From Anaerolineae bacterium (GTDB lineage: Bacteria > Chloroflexota > Anaerolineae > Aggregatilineales > Phototrophicaceae), in assembly GCA_025454525.1 (NCBI GenBank), contig JALOOG010000022.1, forward strand, positions 1 through 64,000: a stretch of 64,000 nt of DNA, read 5' to 3'. A model generated the notes under the pieces. It worked only from the letters and a program-made list of their open reading frames with translations. It had not been told where the DNA came from and did not search any database. Positions 17,346 through 25,271 of this stretch are shown here, in pieces. Both the position numbers and the translations under genes were made by a program. Within the stretch, counting starts at the first letter, position 1. Every line of letters begins with the position of its first letter.

Positions 17346-17370
17346 CGTGTCCACCTCGTGATCGAGATAC

Positions 17371-18327
17371 ATGAGAAGATTACTGATCATCATCATACTC
17401 TCCCTATTGGTTGGATGCCAAGAAAACAGTTCATTAGCATCCTTGACTCCGACTTTAGTAAGTCAAAGCGTGACGCTTGATCCGATTCCTACACGCCATT
17501 TACGGGCGGTGGTGACTCGCGCCATGACCCCTACATATACCGCCTTGCCCACACGGCCGCCCACCGAAACCTTACTGCCTACCTATACGGCCTTACCGTT
17601 GTTAGAGACTCCGATCCCACTCAACGGAACCTTTAGCTTTGGGCAATCAGTGTTAGGCACACCGCTAACGGCGCATCGCTTGGGAACAGGGGCTAAGGTG
17701 ATCGTGTTGGTGGGTGGGATTCATGGCGGATGGGAAGTGAACACCACGCAACTGATGAACGAATTGATCGCCCATTATCAGGCGAATCCGGCTCAAATTC
17801 AGCCCGGAGTCTCACTCTTGATCGTGCCACAATTAAACCCAGATGGTGCGGCCCGGGGACGGGTGTTAGAAGGGCGGTTTAACCAGCATCTGGTTGATCT
17901 CAACCGTAATTGGGGGTGTGGATGGCAAGCAACCGCCTATTTTCGGAGTCAAGTGGTTGATCCGGGGGGATCTGCGTTTTCTGAACCCGAAACGCAAGCG
18001 CTGTCAGAGTTGATCCTCAACACACGGCCGTCGGTGGTGTTGTTCTATCACAGTGCAGCGGATGGGATCTTTGCGGGGGATTGCGGGGATTTTGCGGGGA
18101 TTTCGGAAAGCATGGTCGCCGTTTATGGGCGTGCGTCTGGTTATCCTTATGAGGCAAGTTTTAGCGATTATCCCGTCACCGGGACGGCCCCGGCATGGGT
18201 GACAGCGCAAGGTATCCCGTCTGCCGATGTGGAGTTATCGACTTGGCGCGAAACCGAATTTGACCGTAATTTACGCGGGATACAGGCGTTACAATGTTGG
18301 TTGGTGAATGAGGTCAGTTGTCGATGA
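17371..18327 (+). CDS. M14-type zinc carboxypeptidase-like lipoprotein
   Basis: This 318-residue lipoprotein (lipobox LLVGC, Cys near residue 16) has a short T/P linker and then a carboxypeptidase-A-like fold. The zinc-ligand region is GGIHGGWE, with the H-x3-E spacing found in one M14 subgroup. VPQLNPDGAARGR and VDLNRNWGC follow, then a third histidine in FYHSA and a C-terminal acidic residue in VELSTWRETEFDRN. Members cleave peptides or peptidoglycan stem residues; the substrate here is not known. It overlaps the next gene by ATGA. Confidence 0.85.
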   Translation: MRRLLIIIILSLLVGCQENSSLASLTPTLVSQSVTLDPIPTRHLRAVVTRAMTPTYTALPTRPPTETLLPTYTALPLLETPIPLNGTFSFGQSVLGTPLTAHRLGTGAKVIVLVGGIHGGWEVNTTQLMNELIAHYQANPAQIQPGVSLLIVPQLNPDGAARGRVLEGRFNQHLVDLNRNWGCGWQATAYFRSQVVDPGGSAFSEPETQALSELILNTRPSVVLFYHSAADGIFAGDCGDFAGISESMVAVYGRASGYPYEASFSDYPVTGTAPAWVTAQGIPSADVELSTWRETEFDRNLRGIQALQCWLVNEVSCR

Positions 18328-19313
18328 TGTCACAGGCAATCCCACAATTAGCCGGTCATCGGATCTTGGTGATTGGTGATTTGATCCTAGATGAATATCT
18401 GATCGGGCAGGCGACCCGTATGAGCCGTGAAGCCCCGATCCCGGTGTTAGAATTTGAGACACGCCGCTTGATCCCCGGTGGGGCCGCGAATCCGGCCGCC
18501 AATGTGGTGGCCTTAAACAGTCAGGCGCTTCAGATCGGCGTGATTGGATCAGATAGTGCTGGGACTAACCTACGGCAAGTGCTACAGGCGAAAGGGATCG
18601 ATACCCAAGGATTGATCATTGATGCCGGACGGCCGACCACCGTCAAAACGCGGATCATGGCTCAAATGGGATTGCGTTTTCCGCAACAGGTGGCCCGACT
18701 GGATACACTCTCTCGCGAGTCGATCAGTGAGCATGTCGAACGGCGTATCCGTGAGATTATTCACCAACATATCACCCAAGCGGAAGCAGTATTGTTATCC
18801 GATTATCATATCGGGTTGCTTACCCCGTCGCTTGTACAAACGATCCGCCATTTAGCACAACAGCATGAGGTGTTATTGACCGCGGACGCACAAGGGCATT
18901 TTGATAAGTATAGCGGTTTTACCCTCGTGAAGTGCAATGCTGATGAGGCCCGGTCTTATCTAAGACGCAATCTTCAGACACATCAAGAGTTTGCTAACGC
19001 CGCGATCGAAATTTGTCGAACGCTGAAACTCACCGGAGGCATGGTGATCACCCGTGGCGCGGACGGCGCTACATTGGCTTTACGCGATGGCCCGGCGATC
19101 CATTGTCCCGCACCGGTCGTCACCGATGTCTATGATACGGTTGGCGCGGGGGATACCGCGATCGCGGTGTTGACCTTGGCTGCGGCCGCTAAGATCCCCT
19201 ATCCGGAAGGGGTTACGCTGGCCAATTATGCAAGCGGGATCGTGGTGCGGCGCGTCGGAAATTACACTCCGTCATTAGAAGAATTGACCTTAGCGGTTCA
19301 AGACAAGCTCTAA
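18324..19313 (+). CDS. PfkB-family sugar kinase, heptose-7-phosphate kinase-like
   Basis: This 329-residue ribokinase/PfkB-fold kinase starts with ILVIGDLILDEY, has the PGGAANPAANV signature 1, and near the C-terminus DTVGAGDTAIAVL with the catalytic Asp and anion hole. The N-terminal region and TRMSREAPIPVLE resemble the kinase half of HldE/RfaE, which phosphorylates D-glycero-D-manno-heptose 7-phosphate, but no nucleotidyltransferase half is present and the window shows no LPS genes. The specificity is uncertain. ATG 18324 overlaps the stop of the peptidase gene. Its 3' end overlaps the convergent TetR gene by 4 bases. Confidence 0.85.
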   Translation: MMSQAIPQLAGHRILVIGDLILDEYLIGQATRMSREAPIPVLEFETRRLIPGGAANPAANVVALNSQALQIGVIGSDSAGTNLRQVLQAKGIDTQGLIIDAGRPTTVKTRIMAQMGLRFPQQVARLDTLSRESISEHVERRIREIIHQHITQAEAVLLSDYHIGLLTPSLVQTIRHLAQQHEVLLTADAQGHFDKYSGFTLVKCNADEARSYLRRNLQTHQEFANAAIEICRTLKLTGGMVITRGADGATLALRDGPAIHCPAPVVTDVYDTVGAGDTAIAVLTLAAAAKIPYPEGVTLANYASGIVVRRVGNYTPSLEELTLAVQDKL

Positions 19314-19924
19314 ACGAGATCGTCGGGTAAAGGGATAGCCTCACGGAGTAACACGGCGCGAAGATAGCTTTTTAAGCTCACCTGTACCTCGTTTAACACC
19401 ACCTCCGGCGCAAGATAATCGGGTGGGCCGCTGAGTGGCATCAACGCCTTGACGATCGCGACTCCGACGATCGCACATTGACGGCGTGGCGCGGGATCAA
19501 AAGTTGGAAATTGTATCGCTAATAGGGCATCAATCTGTTGAACGATCTCGGTGTGCATCTGACTGACGCGGTTAGAGTCCATAAACAGCGTTTTGAACGC
19601 CTCATGAGAGCTTTCAAACCGGGCCATGCCTTCGATCATCACGCGGATCGTGTCACTACAGTTTAGGCGCTGATCAATGGTTAAAGACTCACGCAACCCC
19701 TCTGTGTATCGGGCTAACAACGCCTCTAACAAGGCCTCTTTATTCGGGAAAAATTGATAGAGCGACCCGATCGATACCTTGGCACGGGCTGCGATCTGAT
19801 TGGTGGTGGCCGATTCGTAACCGATCTCCGCAAACACTTGAGCAGCTGCATCAAGGAGTTGATCAACGCGCTTTTGGCTACGGGCCTGTTTAGGTTGTTT
19901 TCGCATGGTCGTTTCATCGTTCAT
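19310..19924 (-). CDS. TetR/AcrR-family transcriptional regulator
   Basis: This 204-residue regulator has an N-terminal helix-turn-helix (about 10-60: LLDAAAQVFAEIGYESATTNQIAARAKVSIGSLYQFFPNKEALLEALL in the family pattern) and a helical ligand-binding C-terminal domain. It is divergent from the epimerase gene at 20037 with a 112-base gap holding paired palindromes (19971-20024), so it probably represses that gene and possibly itself. ATG 19924 is taken as the start; ATG 19906 is possible. Confidence 0.92.
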   Translation of the reverse strand: MNDETTMRKQPKQARSQKRVDQLLDAAAQVFAEIGYESATTNQIAARAKVSIGSLYQFFPNKEALLEALLARYTEGLRESLTIDQRLNCSDTIRVMIEGMARFESSHEAFKTLFMDSNRVSQMHTEIVQQIDALLAIQFPTFDPAPRRQCAIVGVAIVKALMPLSGPPDYLAPEVVLNEVQVSLKSYLRAVLLREAIPLPDDLV

Positions 19925-19970
19925 AAAAGCATCATAATCCCCAAAGATGAGAATCCGCTGTGAAAATTAC

Positions 19971-20024
19971 AAAATGTGAGCTTTTGCTCATATCATGAAA
20001 GACATGAGTAATCACTCACATTTT
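19971..20024. promoter_or_regulatory. Paired operator-like palindromes for the TetR regulator
   Basis: Two copies of TGAGY-N4-RCTCA are seen, TGAGC-TTTT-GCTCA (19977-19990) and TGAGT-AATC-ACTCA (20005-20018), with centres 28 bp apart. They lie within a larger perfect inverted repeat AAAATGTGAG (19971-19980)/CTCACATTTT (20015-20024). They sit 13 bases before the epimerase start and between the two divergent genes. Confidence 0.7.
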
Positions 20025-20036
20025 CAAGGGGATATC

Positions 20037-21074
20037 ATGAGAGCATTTGTCACGGGTAGTACCGGATTCTTGGGTAGCAATTTGGTTCAACTCTTACTCG
20101 CGCAAGGCCATCAGGTGAAGGCGTTGGCGCGTTCGGTCGAAAAAGCCCGTAAGTTGTTGACCGATCCGCGTGTAGAGATTGTGATCGGGGATATGGAAAA
20201 CATCGACGGGTTTAAAGCCCATTTGGCCGGTTGTGATGTCTTGTTTCATACAGCCGCTTACTTCCGTGAATACTTTGAGATCGGTCAAGATCATTGGTCA
20301 AAATTGGAACAGATCAACATCAAAGGCACGATCCAATTGCTTGAAACGGCCGAGCAAATGGGTGTGAAAAAGACAATCTACGTTAGCTCCTCTGGTGTGA
20401 TCGGACGGGCATCCGATCAGCGCCCCGCTGATGAGACCACTCCGCCAGACTCGTTAGCGCTTGAAACCAACATCTACTTCAAAAGCAAAGTGATCGCAGA
20501 GCAGGAAGTGGCCAAATTTGTCCGCTCGCATCAAATGCCCGTGATTTTGATCCTACCCACAGCGATCTTAGGGCCACAAGATGCTGCGCCGACCGCGTTG
20601 GGACAAGCGATTGTGGATGTGATCAATGGCAAATTTCCGGTGATCCCACCCGGTGGGTTTGAATTTGTCGATGCCCGCGATGTGGCACAAGGCATGATCA
20701 ACGCGGTGGAACACGGTCAAAATGGTGAACGGTACATCTTGAGCGCGGGTTATCACAGCATGGCCGAATTGGTGCAAGCTATCGGACAAACCGCCGGAGT
20801 CAAAGTCCCTCGTATGGTAATGCCGTATCCGTTAATGCGACTCATGGCGCAATTTGCAGAAATGGGCGCACGTATGCGTGGGAAAAGCCCAGACATCACC
20901 GTAAACGCTGTCGATACTATGGCTCATCAATACCCAGTCACCGCGCAAAAGGCCCAACGTGAATTACGGGTTCATTTCCGTCCCTTTCACGAAACGGTGC
21001 GCGATGAAGTCCACTGGTACACCCAACAAGGTTATGTGAAGGCAAAAAGTACCCCCACTTTCGCTGGAGTATAA
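20037..21074 (+). CDS. NAD(P)-dependent epimerase/dehydratase (extended SDR)
   Basis: This 345-residue enzyme begins MRAFVTGSTGFLGSN with the TGxxGxxG dinucleotide loop, has HTAAYF, a Ser-containing YVSSSGVIG strand, and YFKSK (YxxxK, Tyr about residue 143). Extended SDRs of this kind include dihydroflavonol-4-reductase-like and sugar-nucleotide enzymes, and the sequence does not decide the substrate. ATG 20037 follows AAGGGG; the upstream in-frame ATG at 19995 lies inside the operator region. It is probably controlled by the divergent TetR gene. Confidence 0.9.
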   Translation: MRAFVTGSTGFLGSNLVQLLLAQGHQVKALARSVEKARKLLTDPRVEIVIGDMENIDGFKAHLAGCDVLFHTAAYFREYFEIGQDHWSKLEQINIKGTIQLLETAEQMGVKKTIYVSSSGVIGRASDQRPADETTPPDSLALETNIYFKSKVIAEQEVAKFVRSHQMPVILILPTAILGPQDAAPTALGQAIVDVINGKFPVIPPGGFEFVDARDVAQGMINAVEHGQNGERYILSAGYHSMAELVQAIGQTAGVKVPRMVMPYPLMRLMAQFAEMGARMRGKSPDITVNAVDTMAHQYPVTAQKAQRELRVHFRPFHETVRDEVHWYTQQGYVKAKSTPTFAGV

Positions 21075-21085
21075 TTCATCAACGC

Positions 21086-21110
21086 TTGGGCGGGAAAACA
21101 CCCCGCCCAA
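21086..21110. terminator. Bidirectional terminator hairpin
   Basis: TTGGGCGGG (21086-21094) and CCCGCCCAA (21102-21110) form a perfect 9-bp stem with a 7-base loop between two convergent genes (stop at 21074, stop at 21120). ATTT follows on the plus strand. Confidence 0.75.
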
Positions 21111-21119
21111 ATTTAAACT

Positions 21120-22718
21120 CTACAACTCAATGATCACACCTTCGTTGGCGCGTAAATGAAACTCACCGTTGATCGCTTCTTCTCGATCTAGATACGTCGA
21201 AAGCACGATCCGACCGTGGTCGGTGAGTGTGACCGCCTTGGTCTCGTTGGTGAAATTCAACGCGATCAATTTGCGCTCTGAATCATGTTCACGCAAATAC
21301 AGGTATGTACCTGCCGGGCCGTCCACAGGAAGGTAACTCCCACCATAGAGCGCGGCTGATCCGTGCCGATACCATAACAACTTGCGATAGAGGCTTAACA
21401 TTGACTTTGGATCAAGGCCCTGTACTTGGATGTTACGGGAACGATAATCCTCTGAAACCGGTAACCACGGTTCTACCGTCGAAAAGCCCGCATAAGCACT
21501 AGAGTCCCATTGGACAGGCGTGCGACAGACATCCCGGGTACGATGTGCGCCTAAAATGATGCCTTGTGGATCGCGGATCTTATCAGGTGGGATCACGCCG
21601 TTTTCCATGCCGATCTCATCACCGTTATAGAGTGTTGGTGTCCCGCGCAAGGTCAATAACAACATGGCCGCGATCCGGGCTTGATCTTGTCCGATCCGGG
21701 TGGCTAAGCGTCCAATGTCATGGCTACCTAAAACGTAATTGCCCCAACCAAATGAAGGTAACGCTTGTTCTAATTCATCCACCGATTGACGCACCAATTC
21801 CGCGTTCCATTCGGGCAATTGCAGTAATCGGAAGTTAAAGGGAAGATGCAAGGCATCCCCGTTTTCGCCGAAATACTTGACCCATGCGTCTAACTCTACC
21901 CAGATCTCGCCGATGATCACCCGATCAGTATATTCATCGGTGAGCTTGCGAAAATCGCGCAAATATTTGAATAAACCGGGTTGCTCCCGATTGTGGATAT
22001 TCAATTGACGGCCCGCAAGATCGTTCGGTGAAAGATCTGGTGCGGGATTTGGGTTGGGCGGATTGTCTAAGAGTTGGGGATGTTTATCGATCAAAAAGAC
22101 GACATCCATCCGAAAACCGTCTACACCGCGATCTAACCAGAAGCGCAATACGTCCATCATGGCCTGATAAACGGCAGGGTTGGCCCAATTGAGATCAGGC
22201 TGCTCTTTGGTAAAACTGTGAAGGTAATATTGGCCGGTGTGTTCATCCCATGTCCACGACGGCCCACCAAACCAACTTCCCCAATTGTTGGGAGGCGATC
22301 CGTCCGGTTTGGCATCGCGCCAGATATACCAATCACGGCGCGGGTTATCACGACTACTGCGGGACTCTAAAAACCAAGGATGCTCTTCAGAGGTGTGATT
22401 CGGCACATAGTCGATGATCACTTTGATGCCACGTTGATGCGCTTCGGTGATCAGACGATCAAAGTCAGCCAGATCGCCGAACATCGGGTCAATATCCACG
22501 TAATTCGCCACATCATAGCCAAAATCGGCCATTGGAGACGGATAGAAGGGGCTGATCCAGATCGCTTCAATACCGAGGGAGTCATGCGTCCCGTTATTCA
22601 GATAATCCAATTTTTGGATGATGCCTTCAAGATCGCCGATTCCGTCGCCGTTACTGTCTTTAAAGCTGCGCGGGTAGATCTGATAGATCACCCCGCGTTG
22701 CCACCAATGATAGGCCAT
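21120..22718 (-). CDS. Alpha-glucosidase, GH13 family
   Basis: This 532-residue cytosolic GH13 enzyme of the oligo-1,6-glucosidase/alpha-glucosidase group hydrolyses terminal alpha-glucosidic bonds of short oligosaccharides. Conserved regions: WISPFYPSPMADFGYDV, VIIDYVPNHTS, DGFRMDV (nucleophile Asp), IIGEIW (acid/base Glu) and VLGSHDIGR (third Asp). Its length is standard and there is no signal peptide. The DSNGDGIGD loop in domain A is a calcium-site-like feature of the subfamily. Together with the amylosucrase at 30158 it points to alpha-glucan or sucrose/maltose use. ATG 22718 has AAGGA upstream, at the edge of an inverted repeat that could control translation. Confidence 0.93.
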   Translation of the reverse strand: MAYHWWQRGVIYQIYPRSFKDSNGDGIGDLEGIIQKLDYLNNGTHDSLGIEAIWISPFYPSPMADFGYDVANYVDIDPMFGDLADFDRLITEAHQRGIKVIIDYVPNHTSEEHPWFLESRSSRDNPRRDWYIWRDAKPDGSPPNNWGSWFGGPSWTWDEHTGQYYLHSFTKEQPDLNWANPAVYQAMMDVLRFWLDRGVDGFRMDVVFLIDKHPQLLDNPPNPNPAPDLSPNDLAGRQLNIHNREQPGLFKYLRDFRKLTDEYTDRVIIGEIWVELDAWVKYFGENGDALHLPFNFRLLQLPEWNAELVRQSVDELEQALPSFGWGNYVLGSHDIGRLATRIGQDQARIAAMLLLTLRGTPTLYNGDEIGMENGVIPPDKIRDPQGIILGAHRTRDVCRTPVQWDSSAYAGFSTVEPWLPVSEDYRSRNIQVQGLDPKSMLSLYRKLLWYRHGSAALYGGSYLPVDGPAGTYLYLREHDSERKLIALNFTNETKAVTLTDHGRIVLSTYLDREEAINGEFHLRANEGVIIEL

Positions 22719-22732
22719 AAATTGATCAATCC

Positions 22733-22777
22733 TTGTCTAAGATCGCTACTAAGTCCTATTGTGACCCTCTTAGACAA
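22733..22777. promoter_or_regulatory. Inverted repeat upstream of the alpha-glucosidase gene
   Basis: TTGTCTAAG (22733-22741) and CTTAGACAA (22769-22777) are perfect 9-bp arms with a 27-base spacer, 15-59 bases upstream of the start on the minus strand. One arm touches the ribosome-binding sequence. This could be an operator or an mRNA hairpin. Confidence 0.45.
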
Positions 22778-22806
22778 AAAAATCTACAAACCAGCCCGAT
22801 CAGAGC

Positions 22807-22843
22807 GGCGGCGGCTAAAAGAAAAAAGTTTTTTTGGCCGCCG
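22807..22843 (-). terminator. GC-rich hairpin downstream of the histidine kinase
   Basis: GCGGCGGC (22807-22814) and GCCGCCGC (22836-22843) pair across an A/T-rich loop that can itself extend the stem through A-run/T-run pairing. It lies about 180 bases after the kinase stop in its direction of transcription. There is no external T-run, so the terminator call is tentative. Confidence 0.45.
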
Positions 22844-23022
22844 CATCGTAAGGTCAATAGTAATCGTTGGCGTTAGTGGGCTAAAAAATGCCGTCTGATC
22901 CCTCGGATTCAAAACCTCCGAAAATATAAACCCCGTCGTCTTGAATAGATCGTAGCACACATGAGCGAAAAATTCGTAACAAATGTCCACTTTTTAGTAG
23001 AAACAGGCGTTTATGGCGTTTG

Positions 23023-24516
23023 TCACTCGGTGGTGGATTTAGGTTTAGGCGTGGGGCGTTTGATGATCGCAAGATTGGGGCGTGTCGCGGCCTGATATGG
23101 CGTTGATTGTTCACGATCTCCTGTGGGATCAAACAATGGGAAGGTGACAACAAAGGTCGTCCCTTGCCCATAAGTGCTATGAGCGCTGATCTCACCGTGA
23201 TGCGAGTCTACGATCCATTTGGCAATCGAAAGGCCTAAGCCAAAACCGCCGCCATTATGCACACGAGACGGATCCGATTGATAAAAACGATCGAAGATCC
23301 GCTCTAAGTCATCCGGTTGAATGCCAATGCCGGTATCTGCTACTTCAATCACGGCCTGTTCGCCTTTTTGACGCAAGGAAAGGGTGATCGTGCCGCCGTT
23401 GGGGGTGAATTTAACGGCGTTATCCAATAAATTGAGCATCAATTGACGCAAGCGATCCCCATTGCCTTGAATGCGTAACGGCTCAATATGTAGGACTTTT
23501 AAGGTTAATTGGCGTTCTTTGGTCAAAGCGAGTCCGCTGCGATAGGAGTCCATGACGATGGTATCTAATTCGAGGGGATAGAGGTCAAAATCGATCCCGC
23601 CATAGTCGGCGCGTGCCAATAACAGTAGATCATTGACTAAACGTTTAAGACGTTCGGCTTCTTTGTTGATCGCGTCTAACGATTCGTCATCCATGCCATA
23701 GCGTCGGATCATCTCTAAATTGCCACAAATGGCGGTGATCGGGGTGCGTAATTCGTGTGAAACATCCGCCACAAAGCGCTGTTGCACAGTGAATAATTTC
23801 TCTAAGCGTTCCATCATCTGGTTAAAAACGGCGTTGAGTTGACCCAATTCATCCATGGGGCCCGACCATTCTAGGCGCAAGGCAAGGTCTTTCGTGCCGA
23901 CCACATGCGAGGCGGTACGGGTGATATTTTCGATCGGCCGTAAGACTCGATGTGCCAACCAACGGCTTAAAAGGGTTGATCCGATAATGGCTAAGGTGCA
24001 AGAGACCAACACCACCACCAACAAAATTTGCGCGGCCCGACTCACGCCTTCTAAGGAGGCGGCTACTTGGATATTGCCTACCAGCCGATCGCCAACGACG
24101 ATCGGACTAGTACGGACACGCCATAACACCCGGTTGAGATGCACATCGGCATAACGCGGCTCGGATGTGCCTAAAGCGGCGGGATCTAAGGACGCGGTGT
24201 AAGCTTCTAAGTTAGCGGAAGAATCTTCTAAGTTGTGATGTCCATCAAACACTGACCACACTTGTACTTCTACCCCGGAAGCGCGAAAGAAGTCCAATTC
24301 TGGCAATTCTAAGCGTAGTTGAGGCGATTCAACAAAAGCTGGAATGATCACAAAACGGCTATTTTGCCGGATTTGCGTGGTCGTGTCATCTAAGGTTTGG
24401 TCGATGCCCGAAACAAGCGTCCACCGCATGACGGCGTAGACGCTTGTCCCCAAAAGCATAATGATCACAGTAAGAAGACCGGCATACCACAGGGTGAGCC
24501 GCGTCCGAATGGTCAT
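23023..24516 (-). CDS. Two-component sensor histidine kinase (HAMP-HisKA-HATPase)
   Basis: This 497-residue membrane sensor has TM1 about 8-30, an extracytoplasmic region of about 130 residues, TM2 about 165-190 (ILLVVVLVSCTLAIIG), a HAMP linker with VLRPIENITRTAS, HisKA with the phospho-His in DVSHELRTPITAI (about 260), and HATPase_c with NLLDNAVKFTPNGG, DTGIGI and GFGLGLSI. A disordered tail of about 35 residues closes it. It follows its response regulator by 8 bases, the classical OmpR-type operon. The signal sensed is unknown. Confidence 0.95.
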   Translation of the reverse strand: MTIRTRLTLWYAGLLTVIIMLLGTSVYAVMRWTLVSGIDQTLDDTTTQIRQNSRFVIIPAFVESPQLRLELPELDFFRASGVEVQVWSVFDGHHNLEDSSANLEAYTASLDPAALGTSEPRYADVHLNRVLWRVRTSPIVVGDRLVGNIQVAASLEGVSRAAQILLVVVLVSCTLAIIGSTLLSRWLAHRVLRPIENITRTASHVVGTKDLALRLEWSGPMDELGQLNAVFNQMMERLEKLFTVQQRFVADVSHELRTPITAICGNLEMIRRYGMDDESLDAINKEAERLKRLVNDLLLLARADYGGIDFDLYPLELDTIVMDSYRSGLALTKERQLTLKVLHIEPLRIQGNGDRLRQLMLNLLDNAVKFTPNGGTITLSLRQKGEQAVIEVADTGIGIQPDDLERIFDRFYQSDPSRVHNGGGFGLGLSIAKWIVDSHHGEISAHSTYGQGTTFVVTFPLFDPTGDREQSTPYQAATRPNLAIIKRPTPKPKSTTE

Positions 24517-24524
24517 GGGATTAC

Positions 24525-25205
24525 CTATTCTTCGCGTAGTACGTAACCTACGCCTCGCACGGTATGGATCAAACGACTTTCATTTTCTGCTTCGGTTTTT
24601 TGGCGGAGATAACGAACATAGACTTCAATGATGTTGCTTTCGCCGCCGAAATCGTATCCCCAAACCCGATCAAAGATCACATCGCGGGTGAGGACTTGGC
24701 GCGGATTCCGCATAAACAGTTCTAACAGCTCATACTCTTTGGCGGTGAGATCGATCGCACGTTCCCCTCGGTGGGCGCGATGAGTCCCGGTGTCTAAGGT
24801 GAGATCGGCAAAGCGCAAGACTTCGGGACGGGAGATCGGGATCGAACGGCGTAACAAAGCGCGCACGCGGGCCATCAATTCGTCCACCGAAAAAGGTTTT
24901 ACTAAATAATCGTCGGCCCCGGCATCCAACCCGGTCACCCGGTCGTTGATGTCATCTTTGGCAGTGAGCATCAAGATCGGGACACCGCTGGCAGCGCGGA
25001 GACGCTTACAAACTTCTAATCCATCTAACCCTGGTAGCATCCAATCTAGGATCACCAGATCAGGGGGATTATCGCGGGCAATGGCTAATCCGGTTTGGCC
25101 GTCGCGGGCAACATTGACGCGATAACCTTCATAGATCAACCCTCGTTCGATGAATTGCGCGATGCGTGCTTCATCTTCAATCACTAAAATTCGTTCGCCT
25201 GACAT
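24525..25205 (-). CDS. OmpR-family response regulator
   Basis: This 226-residue regulator has a receiver with [10 protein letters not shown], phospho-acceptor Asp in [12 protein letters not shown], the switch segment ILMLTAKDD and Lys in [10 protein letters not shown] winged-helix DNA-binding domain follows, with [23 protein letters not shown] and [11 protein letters not shown]...TVRGVGYVL. It is the first gene of a pair with the kinase at 23023, and its target genes are not evident. Confidence 0.96.
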   Translation of the reverse strand: MSGERILVIEDEARIAQFIERGLIYEGYRVNVARDGQTGLAIARDNPPDLVILDWMLPGLDGLEVCKRLRAASGVPILMLTAKDDINDRVTGLDAGADDYLVKPFSVDELMARVRALLRRSIPISRPEVLRFADLTLDTGTHRAHRGERAIDLTAKEYELLELFMRNPRQVLTRDVIFDRVWGYDFGGESNIIEVYVRYLRQKTEAENESRLIHTVRGVGYVLREE

Positions 25206-25271
25206 AGTTTATGTCCTTCAGGTTGTAGTGTAGACTGAAATCATGAATATCCTACATAGCCACGATTAAAA

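Larger units (their letters stand above)
22719..23022. other. Intergenic region without a supported gene
   Basis: This is a 304-base gap between the alpha-glucosidase start and the end of the histidine kinase. It holds two inverted repeats (listed separately) and otherwise no gene with a ribosome site or a family-like sequence. Confidence 0.7.
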
